From Desulfospira sp963664655 (GTDB lineage Bacteria; Desulfobacterota; Desulfobacteria; Desulfobacterales; Desulfobacteraceae): 64,000 bases of DNA. The translations under genes and the position numbers were made by a program. The notes under the pieces are model-generated. The model worked only from the letters and a program-made list of their open reading frames with translations, had not been told where the DNA came from and did not search any database. The stretch is from positions 4,402,001-4,466,000 of the forward strand of contig OY761554.1 of NCBI GenBank assembly GCA_963664655.2, written 5' to 3'. Positions 8,846 to 17,040 of this stretch are shown piece by piece. Positions within the stretch are counted from its first letter, which is position 1, and each line of letters starts with the position of its first letter.

Positions 8846-10039
8846 ATGATATCTAAAGAAAATGATCCTGTGATCGTATCAGCGGTAAGGACACCCATCG
8901 GCGCATTCGGCGAGGGACTTCGACCTGTTTTACATGAACATCTGGCCGTGACTGTTTTAAAAGAGGTGTGTGACCGGGTAGATTTTCCCAAAGACCTATT
9001 GGATGATGTCTACTGGGGGGTGGTGATGCTCAGAAGCGATGAAAACGGCCTGGCCCGGGGGGCGGTTCTCAAGGCAGGGATTCCCGAGCGGGTTTCGGCG
9101 GTCCAGGTCAACCGGGCCTGCTGTTCCTCCATGGAGGCCATCCGCCTGGCCTCTATGTCCGTTCGCTTAGGAGAAGGCCGGGCACTGATCGCCGGAGGCG
9201 GAGAGAGCATGAGCAATGTGCCCTACAGCCTTAAAAACGCCCGATGGGGCATGCCTTTCCGCCACCAGGAACTCACCGACGGGATCTGGGACGGCCTGAC
9301 CGATCATCACACCGGCATTGTCATGGGACTGACCGCCGAAAATGTGGCACAAAAATATGAAATTTCCCGGGAAGACCAGGATGAGTTTGCCTATACCAGC
9401 CAGATGCGGGCCAAAGCCGCCATGGCATCGGGCCGGTTCAAAGACGAAATTGTCCCGGTGGTTATTCCGGGAAAACGCGGAAAACCCGACCGGGTGATTG
9501 ATACTGATGAACATCCCAAACCCGACACCACGATGGAAGACCTTCAAGGCCTGGCACCGGCCTTTAAAAAGGACGGCACGGTTACGGCAGGCAACGCTTC
9601 CGGGCTCAATGACGGGGCCAGCGCGGTCATTGTCTGTTCAAAATCCATTGCCGAAGAATGCCGCATGACCCGCCAGTGGCGGGTGGTTGGATCGGCCGCC
9701 GTGGGGGTGGACCCCAGGTACATGGGAATTGGCCCCATTGATGCCATCAACAAGCTGCTCATGCAGACCGGCATGGCCCTTTCGGACATAGAACTGTTTG
9801 AAATCAACGAGGCCTTTGCCGCCCCTTCCGTGGCAGTGGAAAGGGCCTTGGGATTAGACCGGGAAAAGGTCAACGTCAATGGAAGCGGCATTGCCCTGGG
9901 CCACCCCATCGGCAATACCGGATGCCGCATTGTGGTCAGCCTGATCCATGAGCTGGAAAAACGCAATTTGAACGTGGGGCTGGCCTCTCTTTGCGGCGGC
10001 AGCGGGCACGGCCAGGCCATCATTATTGAAAGATGCTGA
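8846..10039 (+). CDS. acetyl-CoA acetyltransferase (thiolase)
   Basis: Cleaves 3-oxoacyl-CoA with CoA to acetyl-CoA and a shortened acyl-CoA, the last beta-oxidation step. The 397-residue protein has the nucleophilic cysteine at position 92 in VNRACCSSMEA, the GHPIGNTG histidine motif near 352, and the second cysteine in LCGGSGHG near 382, so the catalytic triad is complete. The nucleophile is followed by Cys-Ser instead of the common Gly-Ser. The start ATG follows CGAGGAAT. It is followed after 22 bp by a 3-hydroxyacyl-CoA dehydrogenase. Confidence 0.94.
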   Translation: MISKENDPVIVSAVRTPIGAFGEGLRPVLHEHLAVTVLKEVCDRVDFPKDLLDDVYWGVVMLRSDENGLARGAVLKAGIPERVSAVQVNRACCSSMEAIRLASMSVRLGEGRALIAGGGESMSNVPYSLKNARWGMPFRHQELTDGIWDGLTDHHTGIVMGLTAENVAQKYEISREDQDEFAYTSQMRAKAAMASGRFKDEIVPVVIPGKRGKPDRVIDTDEHPKPDTTMEDLQGLAPAFKKDGTVTAGNASGLNDGASAVIVCSKSIAEECRMTRQWRVVGSAAVGVDPRYMGIGPIDAINKLLMQTGMALSDIELFEINEAFAAPSVAVERALGLDREKVNVNGSGIALGHPIGNTGCRIVVSLIHELEKRNLNVGLASLCGGSGHGQAIIIERC

Positions 10040-10061
10040 TATTAAATGAAAGGATAGTCAT

Positions 10062-10922
10062 ATGAGTAGGATTAACACCGCCGGCGTTCTGGGTGCCGGC
10101 ATCATGGGTGCTGAAATTGCCTTATGCTTTGCCAGTGAAGGCTGCACCGTCTTGTTGAAAGACATCTCTACTGAAGCGGCCCAAAAGGGAAAAGACCGTC
10201 TGTCCAAAACCCTGGATAAGGCCATTCAAAAGGGAAAATACACCGAAGAAAAAAAGATGGAGACCCTTGAACGGATTCTTCCCCTGGCCGATTATGAAGG
10301 GTTTAACGAGGCTGATCTGGTCATTGAAGCGGTGTTTGAAAATATTGATCTAAAGAAAAAACTGCTGGCTGAGGTGGCCGGGCAGTGCAAAAGCGACTGC
10401 ATCATTGCCACCAATACCTCTTCCATTCCCATCACCCAGCTTGGGGCCTGCCTGCCCGAGGACCGGCGCCCCCTTTTTATCGGGGCCCATTTTTTTGCCC
10501 CGGCCTTTATCATGAAGCTGGTGGAGGTGATTCCCGGGGCACAAACCTCAGAAGATACTGCCCTGGCCCTTTTGGATGCCTGCCGGATGATCGGGAAAAC
10601 CCCCATACGGGTAAAGGATACGGCCGGGTTTGTGGTCAACCGGATGTTGTTTGCTTTCTTTAATGAAGCGGTCCGGCTGGTGGATGAGGGGGTTGCCTCT
10701 GTCGAGGATATTGATACGGCCTGCCGGCTGGGCTTAGGCCACCCCATTGGTCCGCTGGCATTGATGGACATGGCCGATCTTGGCATGGCCCTTGATGTAA
10801 GCAACCTGCTTAAAGAATCCTATGGGGACCGCTTCCGGTTCGGGACATCCCTGCGCCAGAAAGTGCATGCCGGCCACCTTGGCCGTCGGTCCGGCCAGGG
10901 CTGGTATGACTATAGAAAATAG
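10062..10922 (+). CDS. 3-hydroxyacyl-CoA dehydrogenase (3-hydroxybutyryl-CoA type)
   Basis: NAD-dependent dehydrogenase of 286 residues, full length for the family. It has the Rossmann motif GVLGAGIMGAEIA at about 8-20, ADLVIEAVFENIDLKK near 87-102, NTSSIP, and the catalytic histidine in GAHFFAP near 142. The DTAGFVVNRML motif begins the C-terminal dimerisation domain. It is the second such enzyme in this cluster (compare 1-728). Two paralogues in one operon suggest two different hydroxyacyl-CoA intermediates, or division of work by chain length; this is inference. Confidence 0.94.
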   Translation: MSRINTAGVLGAGIMGAEIALCFASEGCTVLLKDISTEAAQKGKDRLSKTLDKAIQKGKYTEEKKMETLERILPLADYEGFNEADLVIEAVFENIDLKKKLLAEVAGQCKSDCIIATNTSSIPITQLGACLPEDRRPLFIGAHFFAPAFIMKLVEVIPGAQTSEDTALALLDACRMIGKTPIRVKDTAGFVVNRMLFAFFNEAVRLVDEGVASVEDIDTACRLGLGHPIGPLALMDMADLGMALDVSNLLKESYGDRFRFGTSLRQKVHAGHLGRRSGQGWYDYRK

Positions 10923-10939
10923 CTCTAAACAGACGCCGC

Positions 10940-11404
10940 ATGGTTGAGATTGACAGTCTTGATGCCCTCAAAGGCTTGCAAGACAGCCGGCTTGGGCCTG
11001 GGCCCTGGGTTACTGTCACCCAGGAGATGATTGATGGCTTTGCCTTTGCCACCATGGATGACCAGTGGATTCACACGGATCCGGACAGGGCCGCCAAAGG
11101 GTCACCTTTTGGTAATTCCACCATTGCCCACGGGTTTTTGATCCTGTCTCTTGTTTCAGCCATGCACCGGCAGACCGTGGTCATCAAGGGCATGGTACTG
11201 GGGGTAAATTACGGGTTGAACCGGGTCCGGTTCCCCTGCCCCGTGCCGGTGAACAGCCGGATACGCCTGTCCTGCCGGGCAGGCCGGATGGAAGACATGG
11301 AAAACAGCGGACTCAAGGTGGTCTGGGAGTGTGAAGTTGAACTCGAAAACAGCTCCCGGCCCGCCTGTGTCTGTGAAATGATCACGGTGATGTTCAGCGC
11401 TTAG
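10940..11404 (+). CDS. MaoC-like acyl-CoA hydratase
   Basis: 154-residue hot-dog-fold protein. It contains the hydratase-2 signature: an Asp in DDQWIHTDPDRA followed by GNSTIAHGFLILSL, the pattern of (R)-specific enoyl-CoA hydratases and NodN-like dehydratases. It would interconvert an enoyl-CoA and an (R)-3-hydroxyacyl-CoA, opposite in stereochemistry to the crotonase at 6402. It starts 17 bp after the dehydrogenase stop, so it is probably cotranscribed. Its presence may supply epimerisation or handle a hydroxylated or branched intermediate; no direct evidence for either. Confidence 0.82.
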   Translation: MVEIDSLDALKGLQDSRLGPGPWVTVTQEMIDGFAFATMDDQWIHTDPDRAAKGSPFGNSTIAHGFLILSLVSAMHRQTVVIKGMVLGVNYGLNRVRFPCPVPVNSRIRLSCRAGRMEDMENSGLKVVWECEVELENSSRPACVCEMITVMFSA

Positions 11405-11419
11405 CTGTCATGATGACAT

Positions 11420-11535
11420 AACGGCCATACCCTAAAGGGCAGAAACCGAGCCGTCTTGGTTATCCCACCAAGCACCGCCAACAACGAAAAATGAAAGTCT
11501 TTTCGGCTTGTTTGTGAGACTTTCCTATAAAAAGG
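11420..11535 (+). repeat. dispersed intergenic element, copy 1
   Basis: About 115 bp beginning AACGGCCATACCCTAAAGGG, followed by CAGAAACC, a TTGGTTATCC hairpin region, ACCGCC, and closing with the inverted pair GAAAGTCT ... AGACTTTC and a TATAAAAA tail. It lies 16 bp after the MaoC-like gene. Six other copies are at 13625, 20504 (reverse), 32417, 45411, 49087 and 59668. Confidence 0.88.
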
Positions 11536-11619
11536 ATACCCTATTGACGGTATTTTAAATATGGCTTATCAATTAACATTTTCAACACAACCATATGCTT
11601 TGGAACCATGAGGAGGGGC

Positions 11620-12297
11620 ATGGAATTACAAGACGCCATCAATCAAAGAAAAAGTATTCGCCGGTATTTAAATAAACCGGTGCCCAAAGACATCCTGACA
11701 CGGATTCTTTCCCTGGCGGTCCAGGCCCCGTCTGCGGAAAATGCCCAGCCATGGGAGTTTGTGGTGATCGCCGGAGACCCCCTGGATAAGCTTAGAAAAG
11801 CCAATGTAAAAAAATTAAGAAATTGTGAAGCCCCGCCCCAGGAAATGGCGCACATCACCATGGGGCTGGAAAAGAAAAGCATTTACCGCAAACGGCAGAT
11901 TGACATTGCCAAAAAGCTGTTTGCCGTTATGGGGATTGCAAGGGAAGATACCGTCAAACGATCGGAATGGATGGAACGGGGATACCGGTATTTTGATGCA
12001 CCGGCGGTCATCATCATTGTGGCGGACAAGTCCCTTCCCCTTGAGGGGTCTTTTCTTGATGTGGGCTCTGTCATGCAGAACATCTGCCTTTTAGCCCTTG
12101 ATTTCGGACTTCACACCTGTATTGAAAACCAGGGCATCACCTATGCCAATGCCGTCAGAGAAATTGCCAAAATCCCGGACACCAAACGGCTGATGATCGC
12201 CATTGCCATTGGTTATCCGGACTGGGATTTTCCGGCCAACCAGGTCAAAAGCGAAAGAGAAGCCATTGAAAACGTTGTGACCTGGCATGGGATATGA
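11620..12297 (+). CDS. nitroreductase family flavoprotein
   Basis: FMN-dependent NAD(P)H oxidoreductase of the nitroreductase fold. I prefer ATG 11620 (225 residues), which gives the family-typical opening MELQDAINQRKSIRRY and has AGGAGGGG directly before it; ATG 11608 would add four residues and leave no ribosome site. The FMN-contacting segments RKSIRRY (about 9-15), QAPSAENAQPW (about 34-44) and the C-terminal IGYPD motif are visible. The substrate is unknown; family members reduce nitroaromatics, quinones, flavins or enones. Position at the end of the degradation cluster, after a dispersed repeat, may be incidental. Confidence 0.87.
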   Translation: MELQDAINQRKSIRRYLNKPVPKDILTRILSLAVQAPSAENAQPWEFVVIAGDPLDKLRKANVKKLRNCEAPPQEMAHITMGLEKKSIYRKRQIDIAKKLFAVMGIAREDTVKRSEWMERGYRYFDAPAVIIIVADKSLPLEGSFLDVGSVMQNICLLALDFGLHTCIENQGITYANAVREIAKIPDTKRLMIAIAIGYPDWDFPANQVKSEREAIENVVTWHGI

Positions 12298-12332
12298 TCT
12301 AGCGAATCAAACGTTTCTAAGCGCCGGTCACT

Positions 12333-12767
12333 TCACATGGTATTTTTTGTCACCAGTCTGTGGAAATCGGCGTAAATCCCCAAACGAATGTCTTTATCAG
12401 CAACCGGTACCAGTATCCGAACGATCTGCCTGGCATACTCATCCCGTTGCGGATTGACGGGAATATTTTTCATCCGGTTGCCATTTATCCGGTCCAACAA
12501 TGAATTCAATTTTTCTATGATACCGGCCACCTGATCGTTATCCCCCCGTTCCAGGCCGCCGTAAGAATCTTGTGAGCCCGCATTATGCCTGAATCCCAAC
12601 GGCACATTATGGTTACAGTCACTGGCATATTGAGAAAAATCGGAATGATACGGCCTGTTCGCCAGGGGATATATTCGAAGGTTTCGCACTTCGTTTTCGA
12701 TCCGGTCAAGCAACTGCCTTGCCACCGGGTCATGATGTGGACGGAAAAACCAATGGAATACGTTCAT
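12333..12767 (-). CDS. hypothetical protein
   Basis: 144 residues when started at the ATG at 12767, which has a strong AAGGAG site 6 bases upstream; the open frame extends 17 residues further but without a ribosome site. It is a mainly polar, soluble protein opening MNVFHWFFRPHHDP, with an Asp/Asn-rich middle and no signal peptide or membrane segment. I do not recognise a family. It converges on the nitroreductase with a 35-bp gap. The good Shine-Dalgarno and the absence of a competing frame support it being real. Confidence 0.6.
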   Translation of the reverse strand: MNVFHWFFRPHHDPVARQLLDRIENEVRNLRIYPLANRPYHSDFSQYASDCNHNVPLGFRHNAGSQDSYGGLERGDNDQVAGIIEKLNSLLDRINGNRMKNIPVNPQRDEYARQIVRILVPVADKDIRLGIYADFHRLVTKNTM

Positions 12768-12966
12768 TGCAGCTCCTTTCAGCATGATCAAAATCAATAT
12801 CAGGTCCCCATTGATCATAATTTACGTACCTTTGAATCCGAAAAATAGCAATACACTGAACTTTAAAATCTAATAAACGGGGCACCCCAGGCAAGAGGCC
12901 GGAACTGCTGATATAAGGATTTTGCGGCATCGGGTCGAAAGTTTCCGGTCTTTGGATCTCCATCTT

Positions 12967-13278
12967 TCAGAGTCTTCCATTCTTTATGCCGATATGGCGG
13001 GGCGCCTCACATCGGAAGCCGACAATGAGGGTGCGCTCAAGGAACTGATAGCGCGCCGCCTGCAGTTTGATGTGATCACACAAATCCCGGCCTATGCGAA
13101 AGTCCGGCTCAATAGTCCCCCCCAATTTAAACAGGGCACGGCAAATACGTTTTGCCAGTTTGGATTTTGACCTTTTTTTCTCCAGTTTACCGTGAATATG
13201 GGCGATGGCAGATACGCTCTTTTCAGGTCCCTGGCTCGATCCGGCGATATTTGCGTATATGTAAAATTTTTTTAATAT
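12967..13278 (-). pseudogene. possible gene remnant without start codon
   Basis: A minus-strand frame of about 103 codons is open from just inside a stop codon near 13281 down to TGA at 12967-12969. It has no ATG or GTG, and its first TTG is halfway through. The translation has protein-like composition, including AIAHIHGKLEKKRSK, KRICRALFKLGG and ARYQFLERTLIVGF. I cannot name a family. It may be the decayed 3' part of a lost gene, or chance. A plus-strand frame at 12922-13170 overlaps it and looks less protein-like. Confidence 0.3.
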
Positions 13279-13624
13279 TTAGTAAATCATTTTAATTGAC
13301 AGGGGGTATTTAAGCCGATAGGTTGATCCGTACCAGGATTTTTTTGCTGCAATCATGACGTTTTTGCTAAAGCTTGCATATTGTTTTGTTTGAATTGTTT
13401 TAACCGGTCTGTTTTAAACGATCTATTTTAAACGATCTATGGGATGCTTTTCTATGGGGAGTTGGGAAACTTGCGGCGATATCAGACGGGCGGGTGGTGA
13501 AATCGCACATGGATTACCCATTGCAAGGCCCCTGGGCCGCATGCCGCCACACAGGCCTTTGATTTTGAAGCCCCGGATGGGTGTATTGGCCGGCCGAATG
13601 CCAAGGCAGCATCAAATTCAGCCA
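13279..13624. other. non-coding stretch upstream of the methyltransferase operon
   Basis: No convincing gene was found here. The first 160 bases are AT-rich and include a direct repeat of TTTTAAACGATCTA near 13412-13440. The rest is GC-richer. A promoter for the corrinoid/methyltransferase operon is expected here or in the repeat that follows, but no clear -35/-10 or sigma-54 motif was recognised, and no cobalamin riboswitch box was seen. Confidence 0.4.
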
Positions 13625-13735
13625 TAACGGCCATACCCTAACGCACAGGCACCGAATCGTCTCCGGTGATCTGCCAAGGCACGGATCAGCAACGGGAAAC
13701 AACGTTTTTTCAGATGGTTAGTGCAACTTTCACAC
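13625..13735 (+). repeat. dispersed intergenic element, copy 2 (strongly diverged)
   Basis: It starts AACGGCCATACCCTAA like the other copies, then diverges: the AAGGG half, the TTGGTTATCC hairpin and the first GAAAGTCT arm are lost, while GCAACG, TTTTTTCAGATGGTTAGTG and ACTTTC are kept in order. It ends about 23 bp before the corrinoid protein start codon, so it forms the immediate leader of that operon. Confidence 0.65.
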
Positions 13736-13757
13736 ACCAAATAAGAGGAGATGGGCA

Positions 13758-14411
13758 ATGACATCTAAACAGGAAATTCTTTCTAAGCTCAGCGAGGCGG
13801 TCTTGAAGTTTGAAGAAGAGGATGCGCGTTCCTCAGCCATTGAAGCCCTGGAAAACGACATTGACGCGGTTGAGGCCATACTGGACGGCTTTGTGGTCGG
13901 AATGAAGAAAGCCGGGGAGTTGTTTAAACGACAGGAATACTTTGTACCGGAAATCCTGTTGTGCGCCGACGCCATGGAAGAAGGCATGAAAATTTTGCGG
14001 CCGCACATTTCTCACAACAAAATCACACGCTCAAAAGGGAAAGTCATATTAGGGACCGTAGAAGGAGATATTCATTGTATTGGAAAAAATCTGGTTAAAC
14101 TGATGCTGGATACCAACGGATTTGAGGTATACGACCTTGGGGAAGATGTTCCTGTATCCCGGTTTGTTGAAGAACAAAAACGGATTGGTGCCGATATCGT
14201 CGCATTGTCCACCCTGATGACAACAACGATGATGGCGGTCCAACATTCGATTCCGATTCTAAGAGAAAACGCTCCCGGACTGGCCATTATGGTTGGTGGC
14301 GCCCCGTTTACAGATGAAATTGCAAAAAAATTCGGTGCCGATGGATACGCTTCTGACGCAATTGCCGCAGTGACTGAGGCGGAAAGGATTATGGCTGCAA
14401 AATCAAGTTGA
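13758..14411 (+). CDS. corrinoid (cobalamin-binding) methyl carrier protein, MtaC/MtbC type
   Basis: Carries the methyl group on cobalamin between two methyltransferases. The 217 residues contain an N-terminal helical cap domain (about 1-85) and a C-terminal Rossmann-like B12 domain. The cobalt-ligating motif D104-x-H106-x-x-G109 is present (GDIHCIG), with the ALSTLMTTTM segment and the VGGAPFT glycine pair that hold the nucleotide tail. Length matches MtaC, MtbC and MttC. AGAGGAG precedes the ATG. It is the first gene of a same-strand set that includes two URO-D-fold methyltransferases and a TRAP transporter. No ATP-dependent corrinoid reactivase (RamA/RACE) gene is nearby. Confidence 0.93.
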   Translation: MTSKQEILSKLSEAVLKFEEEDARSSAIEALENDIDAVEAILDGFVVGMKKAGELFKRQEYFVPEILLCADAMEEGMKILRPHISHNKITRSKGKVILGTVEGDIHCIGKNLVKLMLDTNGFEVYDLGEDVPVSRFVEEQKRIGADIVALSTLMTTTMMAVQHSIPILRENAPGLAIMVGGAPFTDEIAKKFGADGYASDAIAAVTEAERIMAAKSS

Positions 14412-14449
14412 TCAATGTCCTTAAGAGACCTCCAACTCAGGAGCAGAAT

Positions 14450-15433
14450 ATGAATGAACTGGCACAATTTATCACCGGCCTTGGCCGGGTTCCCATTGTC
14501 CCGCTGATCGGATTTCCCGGTATCCAGCTTAGCAAAAAGACAGTCAGGGAAGCCCTTTTCGATCCCAAAGTACAGATAGAGGCACTCTTGGCCCTGAATG
14601 AACAGGTTCGCCCGGACGCCCTTTTTGCCATGATGGACCTGACCGTTGAGGCAGAACACCTTGGCTGCCCTTTAAAATTCTCAGAGAATGACCCGCCGGC
14701 TGTCGCAGACGGCTTATTTGATGACCGCGCAGACAGTGACACAATTTCCCGTTTTTTTGAGAAAATAACGGCCGGAGGCAGGATGCATCTGTTTGCCCAG
14801 GTGGTGTCCGGCCTGACGGATGCGTTGGATATTCCGGTTGCCGCTTACGTGATTGGGCCTTTGACCCTGGCCGGGGAGATCATGGGCATTTCCCGCGTCA
14901 TGAAATCAACACGAAAAAACCCTGCCGTGCTGCATCAGGTTCTTTTAAATACAACAAAGCTGATCATGAATTATATTGAGTTACTGGAAAGCGCCGGAGC
15001 ACGGATCATCTGCATACTCGAACCCAGCGCAATGATGATTTCCCCCCATCTTTTTCATGAATTTTCCGGACGGTACTGTAAGCAAATTGTCTGTGAAAGC
15101 ATTACCGGGATGAGCGTCCTGCATATTTGCGGGGACACAAATCATTTGATACCGGAAATGGAAAAAGTCGGTGCCGACGGCCTCAGCCTGGACAAACAGG
15201 TAGATCTGCCCAAAGTATATGACACCTTAACTAAAGAAACGGTTTTAATCGGCAATATCGACCCTGTTTCCATCATCACCTTTGAAGATGCCGATACCGT
15301 GAAAAGGAAAAGCGAACAGCTGATTCAGGCAATGAGCGGTAAACCCAATTTCATTCTGAGTACGGGGTGTGATGTCCCCCCCAATGCCCCCATTGAAAAC
15401 CTTAAGGCCATGATGCAATCCAATGGTTTCTAA
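14450..15433 (+). CDS. zinc-dependent methyltransferase, MtaA/URO-D superfamily (first copy)
   Basis: Likely transfers a methyl group to or from the corrinoid protein. Start chosen at ATG 14450 behind CAGGAG, giving 327 residues; the upstream TTG frame overlaps the previous gene. It has the zinc ligands of MtaA/MtbA/CmuA-type enzymes, H225-x-C227 (LHICGDTN) and C307 (STGCDVPP), and lacks the arginine-rich substrate pocket expected for real uroporphyrinogen decarboxylase. The family includes both methylthiol:corrinoid and substrate:corrinoid methyltransferases, so whether it is methyltransferase 1 or 2 is not decidable from sequence. Next to a corrinoid carrier and TRAP genes, haem synthesis is an unlikely role. 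Confidence 0.87.
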   Translation: MNELAQFITGLGRVPIVPLIGFPGIQLSKKTVREALFDPKVQIEALLALNEQVRPDALFAMMDLTVEAEHLGCPLKFSENDPPAVADGLFDDRADSDTISRFFEKITAGGRMHLFAQVVSGLTDALDIPVAAYVIGPLTLAGEIMGISRVMKSTRKNPAVLHQVLLNTTKLIMNYIELLESAGARIICILEPSAMMISPHLFHEFSGRYCKQIVCESITGMSVLHICGDTNHLIPEMEKVGADGLSLDKQVDLPKVYDTLTKETVLIGNIDPVSIITFEDADTVKRKSEQLIQAMSGKPNFILSTGCDVPPNAPIENLKAMMQSNGF

Positions 15434-15493
15434 AAAAATCCAGAAACCAAACAATCGTAAGCTTAATTTATTAAACACTTGAAAGGAGCCACA

Positions 15494-16525
15494 ATGAAAA
15501 TTACTGTCATTTGCAAACGTTCACTTTCTTTGCTGACCATGATTTCGGTAGTCATGTTGACATGGACATCCGGATCTTATGCCAAAACAATCAAGCTTAA
15601 CTATAGTTGGTTTGCTCCAAATTCGGAAGCCCACTACCAGGTGGTTCAATACTTTATCAAGGAAATTGAGGAGCGGACCCAGGGGCGGGTCAAAATCACA
15701 TACTTTCCGGCCGGGTCCCTTGTCGGCGGTCAGCAGGCGTATGATGCTGTCTTGAAAGGGATTACCGATATTGATTTTCCGGTCCTTGCCTATACGCCCG
15801 CCCGCTTTCCGGTTTGCTTTGCCTGGGACCTGCCGCTGGGGATCAAATCATCTGCTGCGGCGACCCGGATGATGATTGAGTCATATGAAAAATTTAAACC
15901 CAAAGAACTTGATGGTGTCAAAATACTTTATCTTTGGGGATCTCCGCCTTGCCAGCTTCAAGTCAAAAAAGAAATGACCAGCATGAAAGATATTGTTGGC
16001 AGAAAAATCAGATGCACCGGCATTACGGCAGAATTTATCCGGGCGCTTGGCGGGACCCCCGTGTCACTGCCCATGTCCGGCGCCTATGAGGCCTTGCAAA
16101 AAGGGGTGGTTGAGGGCACCATCAACTCTACCAACGCACTGAAAGTCTTCAAACTTGGCGAACTGCTCGGCTATGAATACGAGATAAACGCCTTAACCGT
16201 CCCTTTTATTTGCGTCATGAATCAAAAGAAATGGCAGGCGCTTCCGGCTGATATCCAAAACATTATCAGCGAGGTAAGCCAGGAATGTATTCCTTTGGAA
16301 ACCAAAGTCTGGAACGAATCTTCCCTTGAAGGCCGCGTATTTGGAGAAGAAAAAGGAATGCAGTTCTTTAAGGCCACACCGGAAATGTTCAAAGAAATAG
16401 AGACCGTACAACCGGTTTTGTATCAAAATTACCTGGATAATTTAAAAAAACTCGGGCTTGAAAAAGAGGGCAAAGCCTTTTTGGATTACTTAATTGCCTT
16501 TTCAAAAAGTGATAAAAACAAGTAG
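15494..16525 (+). CDS. dctP: TRAP solute-binding protein of the methyltransferase cluster
   Basis: 343-residue periplasmic receptor, started at ATG 15494 behind GAAAGGAGCC. The first about 33 residues make a Sec signal peptide (basic start, hydrophobic core SLLTMISVVMLTW, cleavage near SYAK). The body has DctP features including YFPAGSLVGGQQAYDAV and GRKIRCTGITAEFIRALGG, with the conserved arginine used by many TRAP receptors to hold a carboxylate. Only modest resemblance to the receptor at 3418 is apparent, so the two probably bind different ligands. Flanking methyltransferases suggest that its ligand is the methylated substrate, which is inference. Confidence 0.9.
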   Translation: MKITVICKRSLSLLTMISVVMLTWTSGSYAKTIKLNYSWFAPNSEAHYQVVQYFIKEIEERTQGRVKITYFPAGSLVGGQQAYDAVLKGITDIDFPVLAYTPARFPVCFAWDLPLGIKSSAAATRMMIESYEKFKPKELDGVKILYLWGSPPCQLQVKKEMTSMKDIVGRKIRCTGITAEFIRALGGTPVSLPMSGAYEALQKGVVEGTINSTNALKVFKLGELLGYEYEINALTVPFICVMNQKKWQALPADIQNIISEVSQECIPLETKVWNESSLEGRVFGEEKGMQFFKATPEMFKEIETVQPVLYQNYLDNLKKLGLEKEGKAFLDYLIAFSKSDKNK

Positions 16526-16539
16526 GGCAGCAGAACACC

Positions 16540-17040
16540 ATGATAACGAAACTCAAAAACAAAATTGTCTTTGTAAGCGGGCGGTTAAACGGCGTTGCAG
16601 GGGGTATCGTAATCGCACTGATGGTGCTGACCACCAGTGATGTGTTTTTGCGATACCTGTTTAACCGCCCTGTAAGAGGGACTTATGATGTTTCCGGGCT
16701 TATGGCGCTGGTTATCATCAGTCTTGCCCTGGCACAAACCCAGTTGAAAAAAGGGCATATCAGCATTACGATCCTCCTGACGGTTTTGCCCAAAAAAATC
16801 GAGATCCTGTTACAGGCTGCCATTGATTTTATCTGTTTTCTGGCATCCGTTGGGGTCGCATGGCAAAGCTGGATTTATGCCATTTCTCTGGCTTCGGTCG
16901 GAGAAGCCTCTCAAACGGAAAAAATTCCTTTTGCGCCATTTGTTTACACGATTAGCGCCGGTTTTATTGTTCTGAGTCTTGTGCTGCTTATCAGCGTTGT
17001 TGAATCCATAAACAAGGAATTTAAAAATGAGTCCCATTGA
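16540..17040 (+). CDS. dctQ: TRAP small membrane subunit of the methyltransferase cluster
   Basis: 166-residue DctQ subunit with four hydrophobic segments and the family segment DVFLRYLFNRPVRGTYDVS near 28-46. It begins 14 bp after the receptor stop and overlaps the next gene by 14 bp (17027-17040), so translation is likely coupled. It sits in the inner membrane as part of the TRAP complex. Confidence 0.9.
   Translation: MITKLKNKIVFVSGRLNGVAGGIVIALMVLTTSDVFLRYLFNRPVRGTYDVSGLMALVIISLALAQTQLKKGHISITILLTVLPKKIEILLQAAIDFICFLASVGVAWQSWIYAISLASVGEASQTEKIPFAPFVYTISAGFIVLSLVLLISVVESINKEFKNESH

Noticed and set aside
11420..11535. Integron attC site interpretation of the dispersed element
   Set aside because: The ends do not give the RYYYAAC and GTTRRRY core pair, the copies are not between gene cassettes, and there is no integrase.
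13439..13627. 62-codon plus-strand frame before the corrinoid gene
   Set aside because: No ribosome site, it runs into the repeat, and the composition is Arg/Pro-rich and chance-like.
13672..13690. Possible sigma-54 promoter upstream of the corrinoid gene
   Set aside because: The spacing between GG and GC is nine instead of ten bases, and it is part of the diverged repeat.
13279..13757. Cobalamin riboswitch upstream of the corrinoid gene
   Set aside because: No B12-box-like sequence or suitable stem arrangement was recognised.
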